DNA from: Planococcus maritimus
GTDB lineage: Bacteria; Bacillota; Bacilli; Bacillales_A; Planococcaceae
Length of the DNA: 64,000 bases
Assembly (NCBI RefSeq): GCF_001687625.2
Contig: NZ_CP016538.2
Location: 1,580,501-1,644,500, forward strand
Direction of reading: 5' to 3'
Shown: positions 53,276-61,714 of the stretch, piece after piece
Position numbering within the stretch: position 1 is the first letter of the stretch
How the letters are laid out: each line of letters begins with the position of its first letter
Translations under genes and position numbers: made by a program
Notes under the pieces: generated by a model
The model's input: only the letters and a program-made list of their open reading frames with translations
What the model was told of the DNA's origin: nothing
The model's database searches: none

Positions 53276-53365
53276 CTAAGTTAAATCTCGAATAACTTTA
53301 AACATTTCGTAATAAAGCCCTTTAACTGTTTCTGTATAATCCTCTTCAGTCAGATCTTTTGCCAT
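53276..53365 (-). CDS. Possible micro-ORF or gene remnant (29 aa)
   Basis: ATG 53365 opens a hydrophilic helical peptide (AKDLTEEDYTETVKGLYYEM…) to TAG 53276. The ribosome binding site is weak. It may be a truncated relic. The rest of 53366-53601 shows a direct repeat of AAGTGCAACTT (about 53431 and 53482) and no other gene. Confidence 0.35.
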   Translation of the reverse strand: MAKDLTEEDYTETVKGLYYEMFKVIRDLT

Positions 53366-53601
53366 TATATGATTTCCATATTTTTACCTTATCATACTTT
53401 TAAGTCTAGTTGTACGGAAGACAAGTCGTGAGAGTTCAAGTGCAACTTATGTGTCGATTCGCCATCATACACTTGATAAAAATAAGTGCAACTTCTTATC
53501 TACATGCTATTCCATTCATCAGTTTAAATGGTAAAATTTATAATAAAGAGTCTGAAAATTCTTTATACGATCATTCCATTTAATGAAAAGGTGCTGGCAA
53601 A

Positions 53602-54462
53602 ATGCATAATTACAACGTATTAGAGAGTGTATTGTTTTTACCTTCTCCCATTTGTTTTGAAAAGCTGAAAAAACAAGTGGACGGCAAGACGATCCTAATT
53701 ACTGGAGCGAGTTCAGGAATCGGGAAGGAATTGGCTTTTTTATTTGCGCAGACCACTGCGCATTTGATTCTCGTGGCTCGCAGAGAAGACCTCATGAATG
53801 CGATGAAGACCGAAATCGAAAAGTCTTCTGCTAAAGTTACGGTATTTCAAGCAGATCTACGCAATGACGTAGACTTAAACGAATTGCTGGCATTTCTTCA
53901 CCTTTTAGAAGGCGGAGTGGACATCGTCGTGAGCAATGCGGGCCTTTCGATCAATCGACCAATTGTTCAATCACTAGATCGTTACCACGATTTCACGCGG
54001 ACGATGGCACTCAATTATTTTGCGCCGGTCCAGTTGTTGCTATCACTCATCCCGCTGCTTGAACAAAATAAAGGGCATATCGTGAACGTTTCCACTATCA
54101 ACGCGTTGTTGCTTCCTGTGCCGTATTGGGCTGCGTACCAAGCGTCAAAAATTGCTTTTGATACGTGGCTGCGGTCGGCCGAGCCGGAATTGAGATCCCG
54201 AAACATTTCTACGACGTCTATTTATTTGCCGCTGGTGAAAACACCGATGATTGAACCAACCAGGGCTTATCGAAATTCACCGGCTATGTCTCCCGTGCAT
54301 GTGGCTGAAATTATCGGACACGCGTTGTATTCCAAAAGACAAATCTACAAGCCTTGGTGGCTAATCTTTGGACAATGGGCTTCGCTGATCTTTAGAGCTC
54401 CATTGGCATTTATCGTTCCCAAATTGCTATCGAAAAAGGAGCGTGCACGAGGGAATGCTTAA
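53602..54462 (+). CDS. Short-chain dehydrogenase/reductase
   Basis: 286 aa. Cofactor motif TGASSGIG (about 35-42) with a following ARRED, NAG near 113, and catalytic S…YQASK (about 175-179). A C-terminal hydrophobic region (WWLIFGQWASLIF) suggests membrane association. It overlaps the following acyl-CoA-synthetase-like gene by 8 bp, so the two probably act on the same lipid-like substrate. Confidence 0.87.
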   Translation: MHNYNVLESVLFLPSPICFEKLKKQVDGKTILITGASSGIGKELAFLFAQTTAHLILVARREDLMNAMKTEIEKSSAKVTVFQADLRNDVDLNELLAFLHLLEGGVDIVVSNAGLSINRPIVQSLDRYHDFTRTMALNYFAPVQLLLSLIPLLEQNKGHIVNVSTINALLLPVPYWAAYQASKIAFDTWLRSAEPELRSRNISTTSIYLPLVKTPMIEPTRAYRNSPAMSPVHVAEIIGHALYSKRQIYKPWWLIFGQWASLIFRAPLAFIVPKLLSKKERARGNA

Positions 54463-56011
54463 GTTGATGAAGATTTTGTCGCTGCTCCATTTGCTTTCGC
54501 CGCCCAAATTAGCCCGCCTAGCATTCGCCATTCGTCAGAACGGGATTAACCTGATGCTAATATTTGCACTGACGGACCAAACGAACAAAAAGAAAACGGC
54601 TTTAGTCGATAGCCGTGAATCGATCAGCTATCAGGAACTGCAGGAGCGGAGTGAAAGTCTGGCTTATCTGTTAGCGGAAAAATATAGGCTAGGCAAAAAT
54701 CAACGAGTGGCCTTTTTATGTCAAAATCACGCATCCCTCGTACAAGGCATTTTTGCTGTTTCGCGCTTAGGAGCGGATGTGTACCTGCTTAATCATACGA
54801 TGAGCCAATTGCAATTTGATCAGAGAGTGGAAGAATACAACTACGATTTGTTGATTTACGATAATGAATTTAGTGGATTGATCAATAACTCAGCTTACAG
54901 AAACCCTAGAATCGTCAGTGATTATAACAAAAACGAACCCCTCAATACATGGCCTGACTTGTCTCTACATCCAAATCCAAAACTCAATGCTTCTTCAAGC
55001 GGGAAGATCGTATTGCTGACAGGCGGGACGACCGGCAAGCCGAAACGAGTGGTCCATCGTCCATCGCTCGTAAATTTTCTTGATCCTTTTGCAGCATTGC
55101 TGGACCGTTTGCGATTGTCGCAATATAGCACTGCCTATATTGCGACACCAATTTACCATGGCTATGGGATTGCAGTATTGTTGGCATTTTTTGCTCTCGG
55201 AAAGAAAGTGATTATCCAGGACAGCTTTGAGGCGAAACAAGCGTGCGCCTTGGTACGGCATCATCAGGTAGAAGCTATAACGGTAGTTCCGCTTATGCTT
55301 CATAAGATGATGACGCACGACCAAGTGGCTCTCGGTTCTCTTCGCTGCATTGCCTCTGGAGGCGCGAAGCTGAATCCCGCTTTAGTGAAGGAAGTGAACA
55401 ATCGACTGGGAAATGTCCTATACAATTTATACGGAACGTCGGAAGCGGGATTGAATATCATTGCCGTACCTGAAGATTTAAACTATCATGCCAACACGAT
55501 TGGAAAAGCGATCAAGGGAGGGCGATTACGGGTAACGCGTGAAGGGAAGGAAGTTGGGCAAGGCAATATCGGTCAATTATGCATTCGCAATAAGTGGTCG
55601 ATGACGAACAGTCCGACCCGCTGGATTCAAACAGGTGACACCGGATATCAAGACGCGAACGGCTATTTTTTCCTGTGCGGGCGAACGGATGATTTAATCA
55701 TTTCAGCTGGCAATAATATCTATCCGTTAGAAATTGAAGCCATACTGACCGATCACCCAAGTGTAAAAGACGCTGCCGTCATTGGCGTAGAAGATCATTA
55801 CAGCGGACAGAGGTTAAAAGCTTACGTTCAGTTGCATAGCGGAAAAACCTTGGCGAATGAGGAACTATTAGGGTGGCTGGAGACGCAGTTGGCAAAATTC
55901 CAAATCCCTAGAGAAATTGTTTTCGTGGATGGCTTGCCTTATACAGCGCTTGGGAAACTGGATAGAAAGCAGGTTGAAACACTTACAAATCATCAGGAGA
56001 TGACAATTTAA
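54455..56011 (+). CDS. AMP-dependent acyl-CoA synthetase-like enzyme
   Basis: About 518 aa of the adenylate-forming superfamily. P-loop-like LLTGGTTGKPKRV (about 187-199), YGTSEAG, the TGDTGYQDANGY core motif, GRTDDLIISAGNNIYP and the C-terminal catalytic lysine in LGKLDRK. It activates a carboxylic acid as acyl-AMP, then probably as a thioester. The start is uncertain: ATG 54455 inside the SDR 3' end is preferred; GTG 54443 and ATG 54467 are alternatives. Coupled to the SDR; pathway unknown. Confidence 0.87.
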   Translation: MLKLMKILSLLHLLSPPKLARLAFAIRQNGINLMLIFALTDQTNKKKTALVDSRESISYQELQERSESLAYLLAEKYRLGKNQRVAFLCQNHASLVQGIFAVSRLGADVYLLNHTMSQLQFDQRVEEYNYDLLIYDNEFSGLINNSAYRNPRIVSDYNKNEPLNTWPDLSLHPNPKLNASSSGKIVLLTGGTTGKPKRVVHRPSLVNFLDPFAALLDRLRLSQYSTAYIATPIYHGYGIAVLLAFFALGKKVIIQDSFEAKQACALVRHHQVEAITVVPLMLHKMMTHDQVALGSLRCIASGGAKLNPALVKEVNNRLGNVLYNLYGTSEAGLNIIAVPEDLNYHANTIGKAIKGGRLRVTREGKEVGQGNIGQLCIRNKWSMTNSPTRWIQTGDTGYQDANGYFFLCGRTDDLIISAGNNIYPLEIEAILTDHPSVKDAAVIGVEDHYSGQRLKAYVQLHSGKTLANEELLGWLETQLAKFQIPREIVFVDGLPYTALGKLDRKQVETLTNHQEMTI

Positions 56012-56091
56012 AAGTGAAATGATGAAAGCGACCCAAGACTTCGATTGGGATTTCTTGAAGTAAACAGCCTAACGGTGAAAAGCTTGAAAAT

Positions 56092-56133
56092 GGAGAGAAG
56101 AGGCAGTTCAAATGCCTTTTCTTTCCTTTTTTT
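56092..56133. terminator. Terminator after the acyl-CoA synthetase-like gene
   Basis: GGAGAGAAGAGGCA / TGCCTTTTCTTTCC (two G-U pairs), 7-nt loop, then T7. Confidence 0.85.
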
Positions 56134-56156
56134 ATTGAACTTGTGCAGAAACCCAG

Positions 56157-57119
56157 CTAGACGGTTTGTCGCTCAATCAGCTTCACGGCGATTTCTTCTT
56201 GGGAACTGATGCCCTCCTCTATGGCTTGGGCGAATAGTTTCCTTCCGATTTCGACCAACGGTATTTCAAGTGTTGTGATGTTCATAATTTTGGCGATCGG
56301 TTGATTGTCAAAGCCTAGTAAAGCAAGCTGATCCGGCACTACAATGCCTTGTTCTTTGCAGCAAGTTAATATGCCGGCAGCCACTTGGTCACTGGAGATG
56401 AGTAGCGCAGCAGGCGGGCTTTTCATCTCCGTAATGCGGTTTAAGACGTGTTCCCCGTCCTCGAAATTAAAGCAATTGTAGAAGACATAGTTTGGATTGA
56501 ATGCCAGCTTGTATTTTTGCAGAAAGTCCTGATAGGCGGTTCTTCTTAAATCGCTATTGGCTCCCATTTCTCTGCCAAGGCAGTAGCCGATTTTCCGATA
56601 GCCTTTGCTGTGCAAATACTCCAGGGCCAGAAAAAAGCTTCCGTAATGGTCGACAAAGGTTGAGGATACGTTCGTTCCCCTCGTGTTTTCGCATACTACG
56701 ATGGGCCCGTAAGATAAGTATTCCTCAATCAGATGCCACGGGCTGATTCTCGAACAAATAATCAATGCGTCGATTTGCTTGTCCTTCAACATTGCCAAAG
56801 CTTCAAGCTCTCTTTCTGTCTCGTAATTGGTTTGAAACAAGACCAACTTGTAGTTCTGTTTCAACGCTTCGTTGGCGATTCCTTCGATCAACAGGCCGAA
56901 ATAAGGATGGTTTGAAAAAGGCACCACGACGCCTATTAAATTCGTTTGTCCCTTGCTTAAATGAACCGCATTTATGTTCCGGTTGTAATTCACTTGTTCC
57001 ATCGCCCGTAACACGGCGGCCTTTTTATCCTCGCTAACATAGGGATGATGATTTAACACTCGAGAGACAGTCGCGACGGATACTCCGGCCATATGGGCGA
57101 CATCTTTTATGTTTGCCAT
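56157..57119 (-). CDS. LacI-family transcriptional repressor
   Basis: 320 aa. The N-terminal helix-turn-helix and hinge are classic (IKDVAHMAGVSVATVSRVLN, then AVHLSKG), followed by a periplasmic-binding-protein-like sensor domain (GVVVPFSNHPYF). AAAAGG is 8 nt before ATG 57119, preferred over the in-frame GTG 57128. No sugar genes are adjacent, so its regulon is elsewhere; the palindrome just upstream suggests autoregulation. Confidence 0.9.
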   Translation of the reverse strand: MANIKDVAHMAGVSVATVSRVLNHHPYVSEDKKAAVLRAMEQVNYNRNINAVHLSKGQTNLIGVVVPFSNHPYFGLLIEGIANEALKQNYKLVLFQTNYETERELEALAMLKDKQIDALIICSRISPWHLIEEYLSYGPIVVCENTRGTNVSSTFVDHYGSFFLALEYLHSKGYRKIGYCLGREMGANSDLRRTAYQDFLQKYKLAFNPNYVFYNCFNFEDGEHVLNRITEMKSPPAALLISSDQVAAGILTCCKEQGIVVPDQLALLGFDNQPIAKIMNITTLEIPLVEIGRKLFAQAIEEGISSQEEIAVKLIERQTV

Positions 57120-57153
57120 GTTTTTCACCTTTTCTTAAAAGATTTTCTTGCTC

Positions 57154-57167
57154 TGAAACGCGTTTCA
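57154..57167. promoter_or_regulatory. Perfect LacI-type operator palindrome
   Basis: TGAAACGCGTTTCA, a 14-bp perfect palindrome with central CG, typical of LacI/GalR operators, 35 bp before the regulator start and 40 bp before the divergent small gene. Confidence 0.72.
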
Positions 57168-57206
57168 TAAACTAAGCTTGGCTTATAACCAAAGGAGGAA
57201 TCTTAT

Positions 57207-57359
57207 ATGGCAATTATCGTAGGGATTGGCTGGCTACTAGTATTGTGCGCTTTGATTGTATTCCTTGCAGCAGGAGCTATTTCGCAACACACAAAAAAAG
57301 GACTCACACAAGACAAGAAGGACCCGTACGACTATTTATTCGATGTTTACAATAAGTAA
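57207..57359 (+). CDS. Small membrane protein divergent from the LacI regulator (50 aa)
   Basis: Starts MAIIVGIGWLLVLCALIVFL; one helix, then a hydrophilic tail DKKDPYDYLFDVYNK. AAAGGAGG lies 9 nt upstream. It shares the operator region with the LacI-family gene and may belong to its regulon. Function unknown. The gap 57360-57558 is otherwise empty. Confidence 0.68.
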   Translation: MAIIVGIGWLLVLCALIVFLAAGAISQHTKKGLTQDKKDPYDYLFDVYNK

Positions 57360-57558
57360 GAAGTAAGTGAGCTGATTATCAAGAGCGATCTTCTCTATGT
57401 CGAGTATAGGATATCATAGCCGTTTTAACATGCATCAATTAAAGCCGGAATATATTTTAAGTCAAAAAAAGGGGAGTATTTGGTAAACTAGAAGTAATGA
57501 GATGGCGATCAATAGCGGCTAATGTATGAACCAGAACTAACACAAGAGGAGGTTTTCT

Positions 57559-57840
57559 ATGAAGAGCTTAGCCCTGGGAACCTTGATTTTCGTTTTTGTT
57601 GTTGCTTACTTTTGGATGCAGAATAATATTGATCTTGCGATGAACATCACGGGAATTGTTGGCATTGGAGGTGTTTTAATCGGTGGCTTTTTGAAAACTG
57701 GATTTTTCAGTTCCTCTGCGCCTGTGCTCGGTAACCTGGCAATTATCAACTTGGATAAAACGATGAACTTGTCGAATAGAATGTTGTTGATAGCTTTACC
57801 TAACGCAATCGGGTCTTTGCTGCTGTATTTGATAAAGTGA
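57559..57840 (+). CDS. DUF5316-like membrane protein
   Basis: 93 aa, three hydrophobic helices. The central ITGIVGIGGVLIGGFLKTGF and the C-terminal ALPNAIGSLLLYLI resemble DUF5316 proteins of Bacillales. GAGGAGG precedes the ATG. Upstream of a GNAT gene by 37 bp. Confidence 0.7.
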   Translation: MKSLALGTLIFVFVVAYFWMQNNIDLAMNITGIVGIGGVLIGGFLKTGFFSSSAPVLGNLAIINLDKTMNLSNRMLLIALPNAIGSLLLYLIK

Positions 57841-57877
57841 AAGACGATTTTTATATACGGTGATACGGGGGATAAGC

Positions 57878-58414
57878 ATGAAATTAATTGATGAACGAAT
57901 CTACTTGAGACCAGTGCAACTAGCAGATGCACCGCTGTTTTTGAAGCATACGGAAGATGAGGAAATCCGCTATATGACAGGAACAAAAGCTAGGTTTTCA
58001 GTCGAGCAGATCGAGCGCCATATCGAACGGATTCAACAAGACGATACGCGTTATGATTTTGCGATTTGCTTGAACGTAACGGATCAATTGGTCGGCGAAC
58101 TGTCGGTGCTTGATATTGATCCAGATAACCAAAGTGCGGGATTCAGGATTACGATGAATGCGATGGAATTGACGGGAAAAGGCTATGGGACAGAAGCGAT
58201 AGAACTGATCTTAGCTTTTGTATTTCAGGAATTGAAGCTGAACCGCCTGCAATTGGAAGTTTATAGCCATAACGAGCGAGGCTTGCGGGCTTATGAAAAA
58301 AATGGGTTTAAAAGGGAAGGGGTCTTACGGGAAGCACTTTATTTGAACGGAACGTTCTCAGACGAGATCATCATGGCGGTCATCCGGAGCGACTACTTAA
58401 AAGCACGATCATGA
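57878..58414 (+). CDS. RimJ/RimL-type GNAT acetyltransferase
   Basis: 178 aa from ATG 57878. IYLRPVQLADAPLF opening, MNAMELTGKGYGTEAIELI acetyl-CoA loop, then NERGLRAYEKNGFKREGVLR. This is the spermidine/ribosomal-protein-type acetyltransferase group; substrate unknown. Followed by a terminator. Confidence 0.88.
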   Translation: MKLIDERIYLRPVQLADAPLFLKHTEDEEIRYMTGTKARFSVEQIERHIERIQQDDTRYDFAICLNVTDQLVGELSVLDIDPDNQSAGFRITMNAMELTGKGYGTEAIELILAFVFQELKLNRLQLEVYSHNERGLRAYEKNGFKREGVLREALYLNGTFSDEIIMAVIRSDYLKARS

Positions 58415-58438
58415 AAGGCTATAGGCCTTTCTTTTTTT
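58413..58438 (+). terminator. Terminator after the GNAT gene
   Basis: GAAAGGC / GCCTTTC with a 5-nt loop and T7, overlapping the stop codon region. Confidence 0.85.
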
Positions 58439-58514
58439 ATGGTTTAAAATCGGACTGAAACTTTATGGTTGCATTTTGAATCAAACGGGTTTATATTAAG
58501 TGAGGCATCAATGA

Positions 58515-58535
58515 ATGAGGGGTCAATTAATAACC
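58515..58535. promoter_or_regulatory. Candidate MarR-type operator, nitroreductase promoter
   Basis: GGTCAATTAATAACC lies in an imperfect inverted repeat (GAGGGGT…AACCTCTC). The related GGTCAATGAATAGTG occurs at about 59264 in front of the marR-like gene, so both may bind that regulator. Confidence 0.35.
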
Positions 58536-58572
58536 TCTCCATACTTTATAACAGAAAAAGGAGCAATTAATC

Positions 58573-59217
58573 ATGAACACAGTACAAAAACAACAAACAA
58601 ATGACTTTAACGAAATCGTCAATGGGCGTCGTTCCATTAAACAATACGATCCGACAGTGAAAATCAGCCGCGAGGAAATGACGGAAATGCTAGAACAAGC
58701 ATCAAAAGCGCCATCTTCTATCAATATGCAGCCTTGGCGCTTTGTCGTCATCGATAGCGAAGAAGGAAAAGAAAAGCTTGCGCCTTTGGCATCTTTCAAT
58801 TTGGATAAAGTGATGAGCGCATCAGCTGTAATCGCCGTATTCGGTGACCGCAACAATATCGAATATGCAGAAGAAATTTACGGAAAATCTGTCGAGCTTG
58901 GCTATATGCCAGAAGATGTGAAAAATTTCCAACTGGGATACTTCAAGCCTTTATATGAAGGCATGTCCGATGAGCAAATGAAAGATATCGTCATGTTGGA
59001 CTCAGGTCTTGTGTCGATGCAATTGATGCTAGTTGCACGTGCATATGGCTATGACACAAACCCAATCGGCGGATACGATAAAGAAAAAATCGCTGAAACA
59101 TTCGGATTGGACAAAGAACGTTATTTGCCAGTTATGCTTCTAACAATCGGCAAAGCCGCAAACGAAGGCTTCCAGTCTTACCGCTTGCCAGTCGATACGA
59201 TCACAACTTGGAGCTAA
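58573..59217 (+). CDS. Nitroreductase family FMN oxidoreductase
   Basis: 214 aa. NGRRSIKQYD and ASKAPSSINMQPWRFVV at the N-terminus bind FMN; SGLVSMQLMLVARAYGYDTNPIGGY forms the dimer/flavin face. Such enzymes reduce quinones or nitro compounds with NAD(P)H. AAAAGGAG precedes the ATG. It is followed by MarR and ABM-monooxygenase genes, as in quinone/electrophile-stress modules. Confidence 0.9.
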   Translation: MNTVQKQQTNDFNEIVNGRRSIKQYDPTVKISREEMTEMLEQASKAPSSINMQPWRFVVIDSEEGKEKLAPLASFNLDKVMSASAVIAVFGDRNNIEYAEEIYGKSVELGYMPEDVKNFQLGYFKPLYEGMSDEQMKDIVMLDSGLVSMQLMLVARAYGYDTNPIGGYDKEKIAETFGLDKERYLPVMLLTIGKAANEGFQSYRLPVDTITTWS

Positions 59218-59324
59218 TCCAGTCCTATCTTGAGTCTTATGCAGTTATGTATTATATTTGATTGGTCAATGAATAGTGGGCACAGCTATCAATTGACTTC
59301 ATCTATTACTTAGGAGGTCTTTCT

Positions 59325-59753
59325 ATGCCGTGTTCATTTTCGAAGCAAGAACAAGTATTGCAGCAGTTCAAGGGCCTGACCAATCAAATCAGCCCGAAGT
59401 TCGAACGATGCACGGGCATTAGTTCATCACGCTATGAATTATTGTCCCAACTTTACAAAGTCGATGAAATCAACCAGTCGACGTTGCAAAAATTGGTCAA
59501 TATCGATGGCGCTGCAATAACGCGTCACTTAAAACAACTTGAAGCGAGCGGCATGGTCACCAAACGCAGAAATCCAGAGGACAACCGCGTGATTTTTGTC
59601 AGCCTTACCGACGATGGCCGCGAGCGCATCATCGAATACCGAAAAGAAAACACAGGATTCGTTAAGCAAATGCTTCACGATTTCACCACTGAAGAAGTCG
59701 ATGCGCTGAGTGATATGCTCCAGCGTATGCAAGACAATATCGTTGATTATTAA
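59325..59753 (+). CDS. MarR-family transcriptional regulator
   Basis: 142 aa winged helix: DEINQSTLQKLVNIDGAAIT recognition region and the wing KRRNPEDNRVIF. Cysteines at residue 3 and near 27 (FERCTG) could sense thiol-reactive electrophiles. AGGAGG precedes the ATG. Probably represses the flanking nitroreductase and monooxygenase genes. Confidence 0.9.
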   Translation: MPCSFSKQEQVLQQFKGLTNQISPKFERCTGISSSRYELLSQLYKVDEINQSTLQKLVNIDGAAITRHLKQLEASGMVTKRRNPEDNRVIFVSLTDDGRERIIEYRKENTGFVKQMLHDFTTEEVDALSDMLQRMQDNIVDY

Positions 59754-59782
59754 CAATACAAATTAAAGGATGGCGAAACCAA

Positions 59783-60079
59783 ATGATGATTATCCATGCA
59801 CATTTACAAGTAAAACCTGACCAAGAACAAGCGTTTTTAGATGAAGGCAAAACGCTTATTGAAGCGTCGCGCCAAGAACCGGGAAATGTTCAATACGATT
59901 TGATGAAATCAGTTGAAAAAGAAGGCCATTACACAATGGTCGAAGTGTGGAAAGATGCACAAGCAATCGAAGCTCACAACACGAGCGAGCATTTCGTGGC
60001 ATTTTCTAAAAAAGCGGCTGGATTCATGAGCGCGCCAATGGAATTGAAAGTTTATAGCGGCGAAGCTGTCCCAATGTAA
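59783..60079 (+). CDS. Antibiotic-biosynthesis-monooxygenase (ABM) domain protein
   Basis: 98 aa, single ferredoxin-like ABM fold: IIHAHLQVKPDQEQAFLDEG at the start and HYTMVEVWKDAQAIEAHNTS with the conserved EVW. This is the YgiN/quinol-monooxygenase type, which turns over quinols. 29 bp after marR, likely the same transcript (AAAGGATGG upstream). Confidence 0.9.
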   Translation: MMIIHAHLQVKPDQEQAFLDEGKTLIEASRQEPGNVQYDLMKSVEKEGHYTMVEVWKDAQAIEAHNTSEHFVAFSKKAAGFMSAPMELKVYSGEAVPM

Positions 60080-60184
60080 GAATGTCTTGTTCGTTTGGTC
60101 ATGATGCCGGATAGGGCTTGAACAAATCAGGCACTTGTGACAAGATAGAGCTTGAAAGACAACTATTAATTTCATAAAACACAT

Positions 60185-60275
60185 GTGGGGGAATCGGTGT
60201 TGCCGATTGAGAGAATATCCGTGAGGTATTGACCCTTGGAACCTGAACTGGCTAATACCAGCGGAGGGAACATAT
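60185..60275 (+). ncRNA. TPP riboswitch (THI element)
   Basis: Conserved core in order: GGGGAATCGGTG, GAGAG, ACCCTTGGAACCTGAACTGG, then GCTAATACCAGCGGAGGGAA. A terminator hairpin follows 27 bp downstream, before the thiamine-transport operon, so high TPP should stop transcription. Confidence 0.96.
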
Positions 60276-60302
60276 TCAAATCGATCTATTCTGCGATGAT
60301 AT

Positions 60303-60336
60303 GCGCCCAAGGTTTCTAAACCTTGGGCGCTTTTTT
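60303..60336 (+). terminator. Riboswitch-controlled terminator
   Basis: GCGCCCAAGGTT / AACCTTGGGCGC with a 4-nt loop and T6, directly after the TPP aptamer. Confidence 0.93.
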
Positions 60337-60413
60337 ATATCCGCAATTGGATATGTCCCCTGACTCAGCTCCTGAAATCATCTTTTATGAGTAAACTAGA
60401 GGGGGAAAACAAC

Positions 60414-61421
60414 ATGAAGAAATGGACAATTGCCATCGCGCCGGTATTGCTGATGGCCGCCTGCGCAGACGAAGGCGAAAATACAGGCAGCGATGTGTCG
60501 AATGAACAGCAAGAACTAAAAGAAATAACGATGGTCTTGGATTGGACGCCAAATACCAACCATACCGGATTGTATGTAGCCCAGGAAAAAGGCTATTTTG
60601 AAGAGCAGGGGCTTGATGTGGAAATCATTTTGCCCGGCGAAGCAGGCGCCAATCAATTGGTCGCCTCCAATCAGGCGGAATTCGGCATTGGGGCACAGGA
60701 AAGTTTAACTGAAGCGAGAGTCCAGGACATTCCGATTGTCTCGATCGCCGCGCTCATCCAGCACAATACTTCCGGCTTTGCCTCACCAGTAGATAAAGGC
60801 ATCGAGTCCCCGGGCGATTACGAAGGGAAAACCTACGGCGGATGGGGAGCGCCAGTCGAAAAGGCTGTACTTGGATCCATCATGGAGCAGGAAGGGGCCG
60901 ATGTGGAAAAAGTCGACATCGTCAATATCGGCAATAGCGACTTTTTCACGGCAGTCGAACGCGACATCGATTTTGCGTGGATCTATTATGGCTGGACAGG
61001 CATTGAAGCCGAACTTCGCGGCGATGAACTGAACATGCAGTATTTAACGGATTACTCGGACAAACTGGATTATTATACCCCAATCCTAATGACGAACGAA
61101 AACATGATCGCAGAAGATCCGGAAACGGTTCGGGCATTCACGGAAGCAGTGTCTCAAGGCTATGAATTCGCCATCGATGAGCCAGAACAAGCAGCGGACA
61201 TCTTAATCGAAGCGGTTCCGGATTTGGACCCGGAATTGGTCAAGGCGAGCCAGGAATGGCTTTCACCAAAATATCAGGATGATTCCCCGCAATTCGGCCA
61301 GCAACAAGAACAAGTATGGGCAGACTATGCTGATTGGATGTTCGATAATGGCTTACTGGATGAAAAATTAGACGTCGAACAAGCTTTCACCAATGAATTT
61401 TTACCTGAGGAGGAAAACTGA
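60414..61421 (+). CDS. thiY: ThiY-like thiamine-precursor ABC transporter lipoprotein
   Basis: 335 aa. Lipoprotein signal (lipobox MAAC at about residue 19), then an NMT1/THI5-like solute-binding domain: TMVLDWTPNTNHTGLYVAQE, YFEEQGLDVEI, GEAGANQLVAS. It captures a pyrimidine thiamine precursor such as formylaminopyrimidine. GAGGGGG precedes ATG 60414. First gene behind the TPP riboswitch; its stop overlaps the next ATG. Confidence 0.92.
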   Translation: MKKWTIAIAPVLLMAACADEGENTGSDVSNEQQELKEITMVLDWTPNTNHTGLYVAQEKGYFEEQGLDVEIILPGEAGANQLVASNQAEFGIGAQESLTEARVQDIPIVSIAALIQHNTSGFASPVDKGIESPGDYEGKTYGGWGAPVEKAVLGSIMEQEGADVEKVDIVNIGNSDFFTAVERDIDFAWIYYGWTGIEAELRGDELNMQYLTDYSDKLDYYTPILMTNENMIAEDPETVRAFTEAVSQGYEFAIDEPEQAADILIEAVPDLDPELVKASQEWLSPKYQDDSPQFGQQQEQVWADYADWMFDNGLLDEKLDVEQAFTNEFLPEEEN

Positions 61422-61714
61422 TGGGCAACGCACTACTAAGCATTCAAATCATTCCAAAAACGAAAAATGGGGAAGACGTTATTCCTTATGTGGATAAAGC
61501 GATCGCCGTTATTGAAAAATCAGGCGTCCCTTACCAAGTCAATCCACTCGAGACAACAATGGAAGGCGATTTGGCCCATTTGTTTTCAATCGTCGAAGAA
61601 ATGAATCAAGTGATGATCGAAAACGGCAGCCCGAACGTCATCTCCCAGATCAAAGTGCTGTATCAACCGAGCGGTGCATCGATGGATAAATTGACGGAGA
61701 AGTACCGGCCGTGA
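61421..61714 (+). CDS. Thiamine-binding protein, MTH1187/YkoF-like
   Basis: 97 aa ferredoxin-like fold: LLSIQIIPKTKNGED, SGVPYQVNPLETTMEGDL (binding loop) and a C-terminal SPNVISQIKVLYQP. Members of this family bind thiamine or HMP in the cytoplasm and often occur in TPP-regulated operons. ATG 61421 overlaps the preceding TGA by 1 bp; a GAGGAG site lies inside the upstream gene. Confidence 0.9.
   Translation: MGNALLSIQIIPKTKNGEDVIPYVDKAIAVIEKSGVPYQVNPLETTMEGDLAHLFSIVEEMNQVMIENGSPNVISQIKVLYQPSGASMDKLTEKYRP

Noticed and set aside
53421-53495. AAGTGCAACTT repeats as a third copy of the 168-bp repeat
   Set aside because: Only short TTCAAGTG-like words are shared; the rest does not align.
59909-60310. 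Long - strand frame across the TPP riboswitch
   Set aside because: It is the complement of the ABM gene and the riboswitch, both strongly supported on the + strand.
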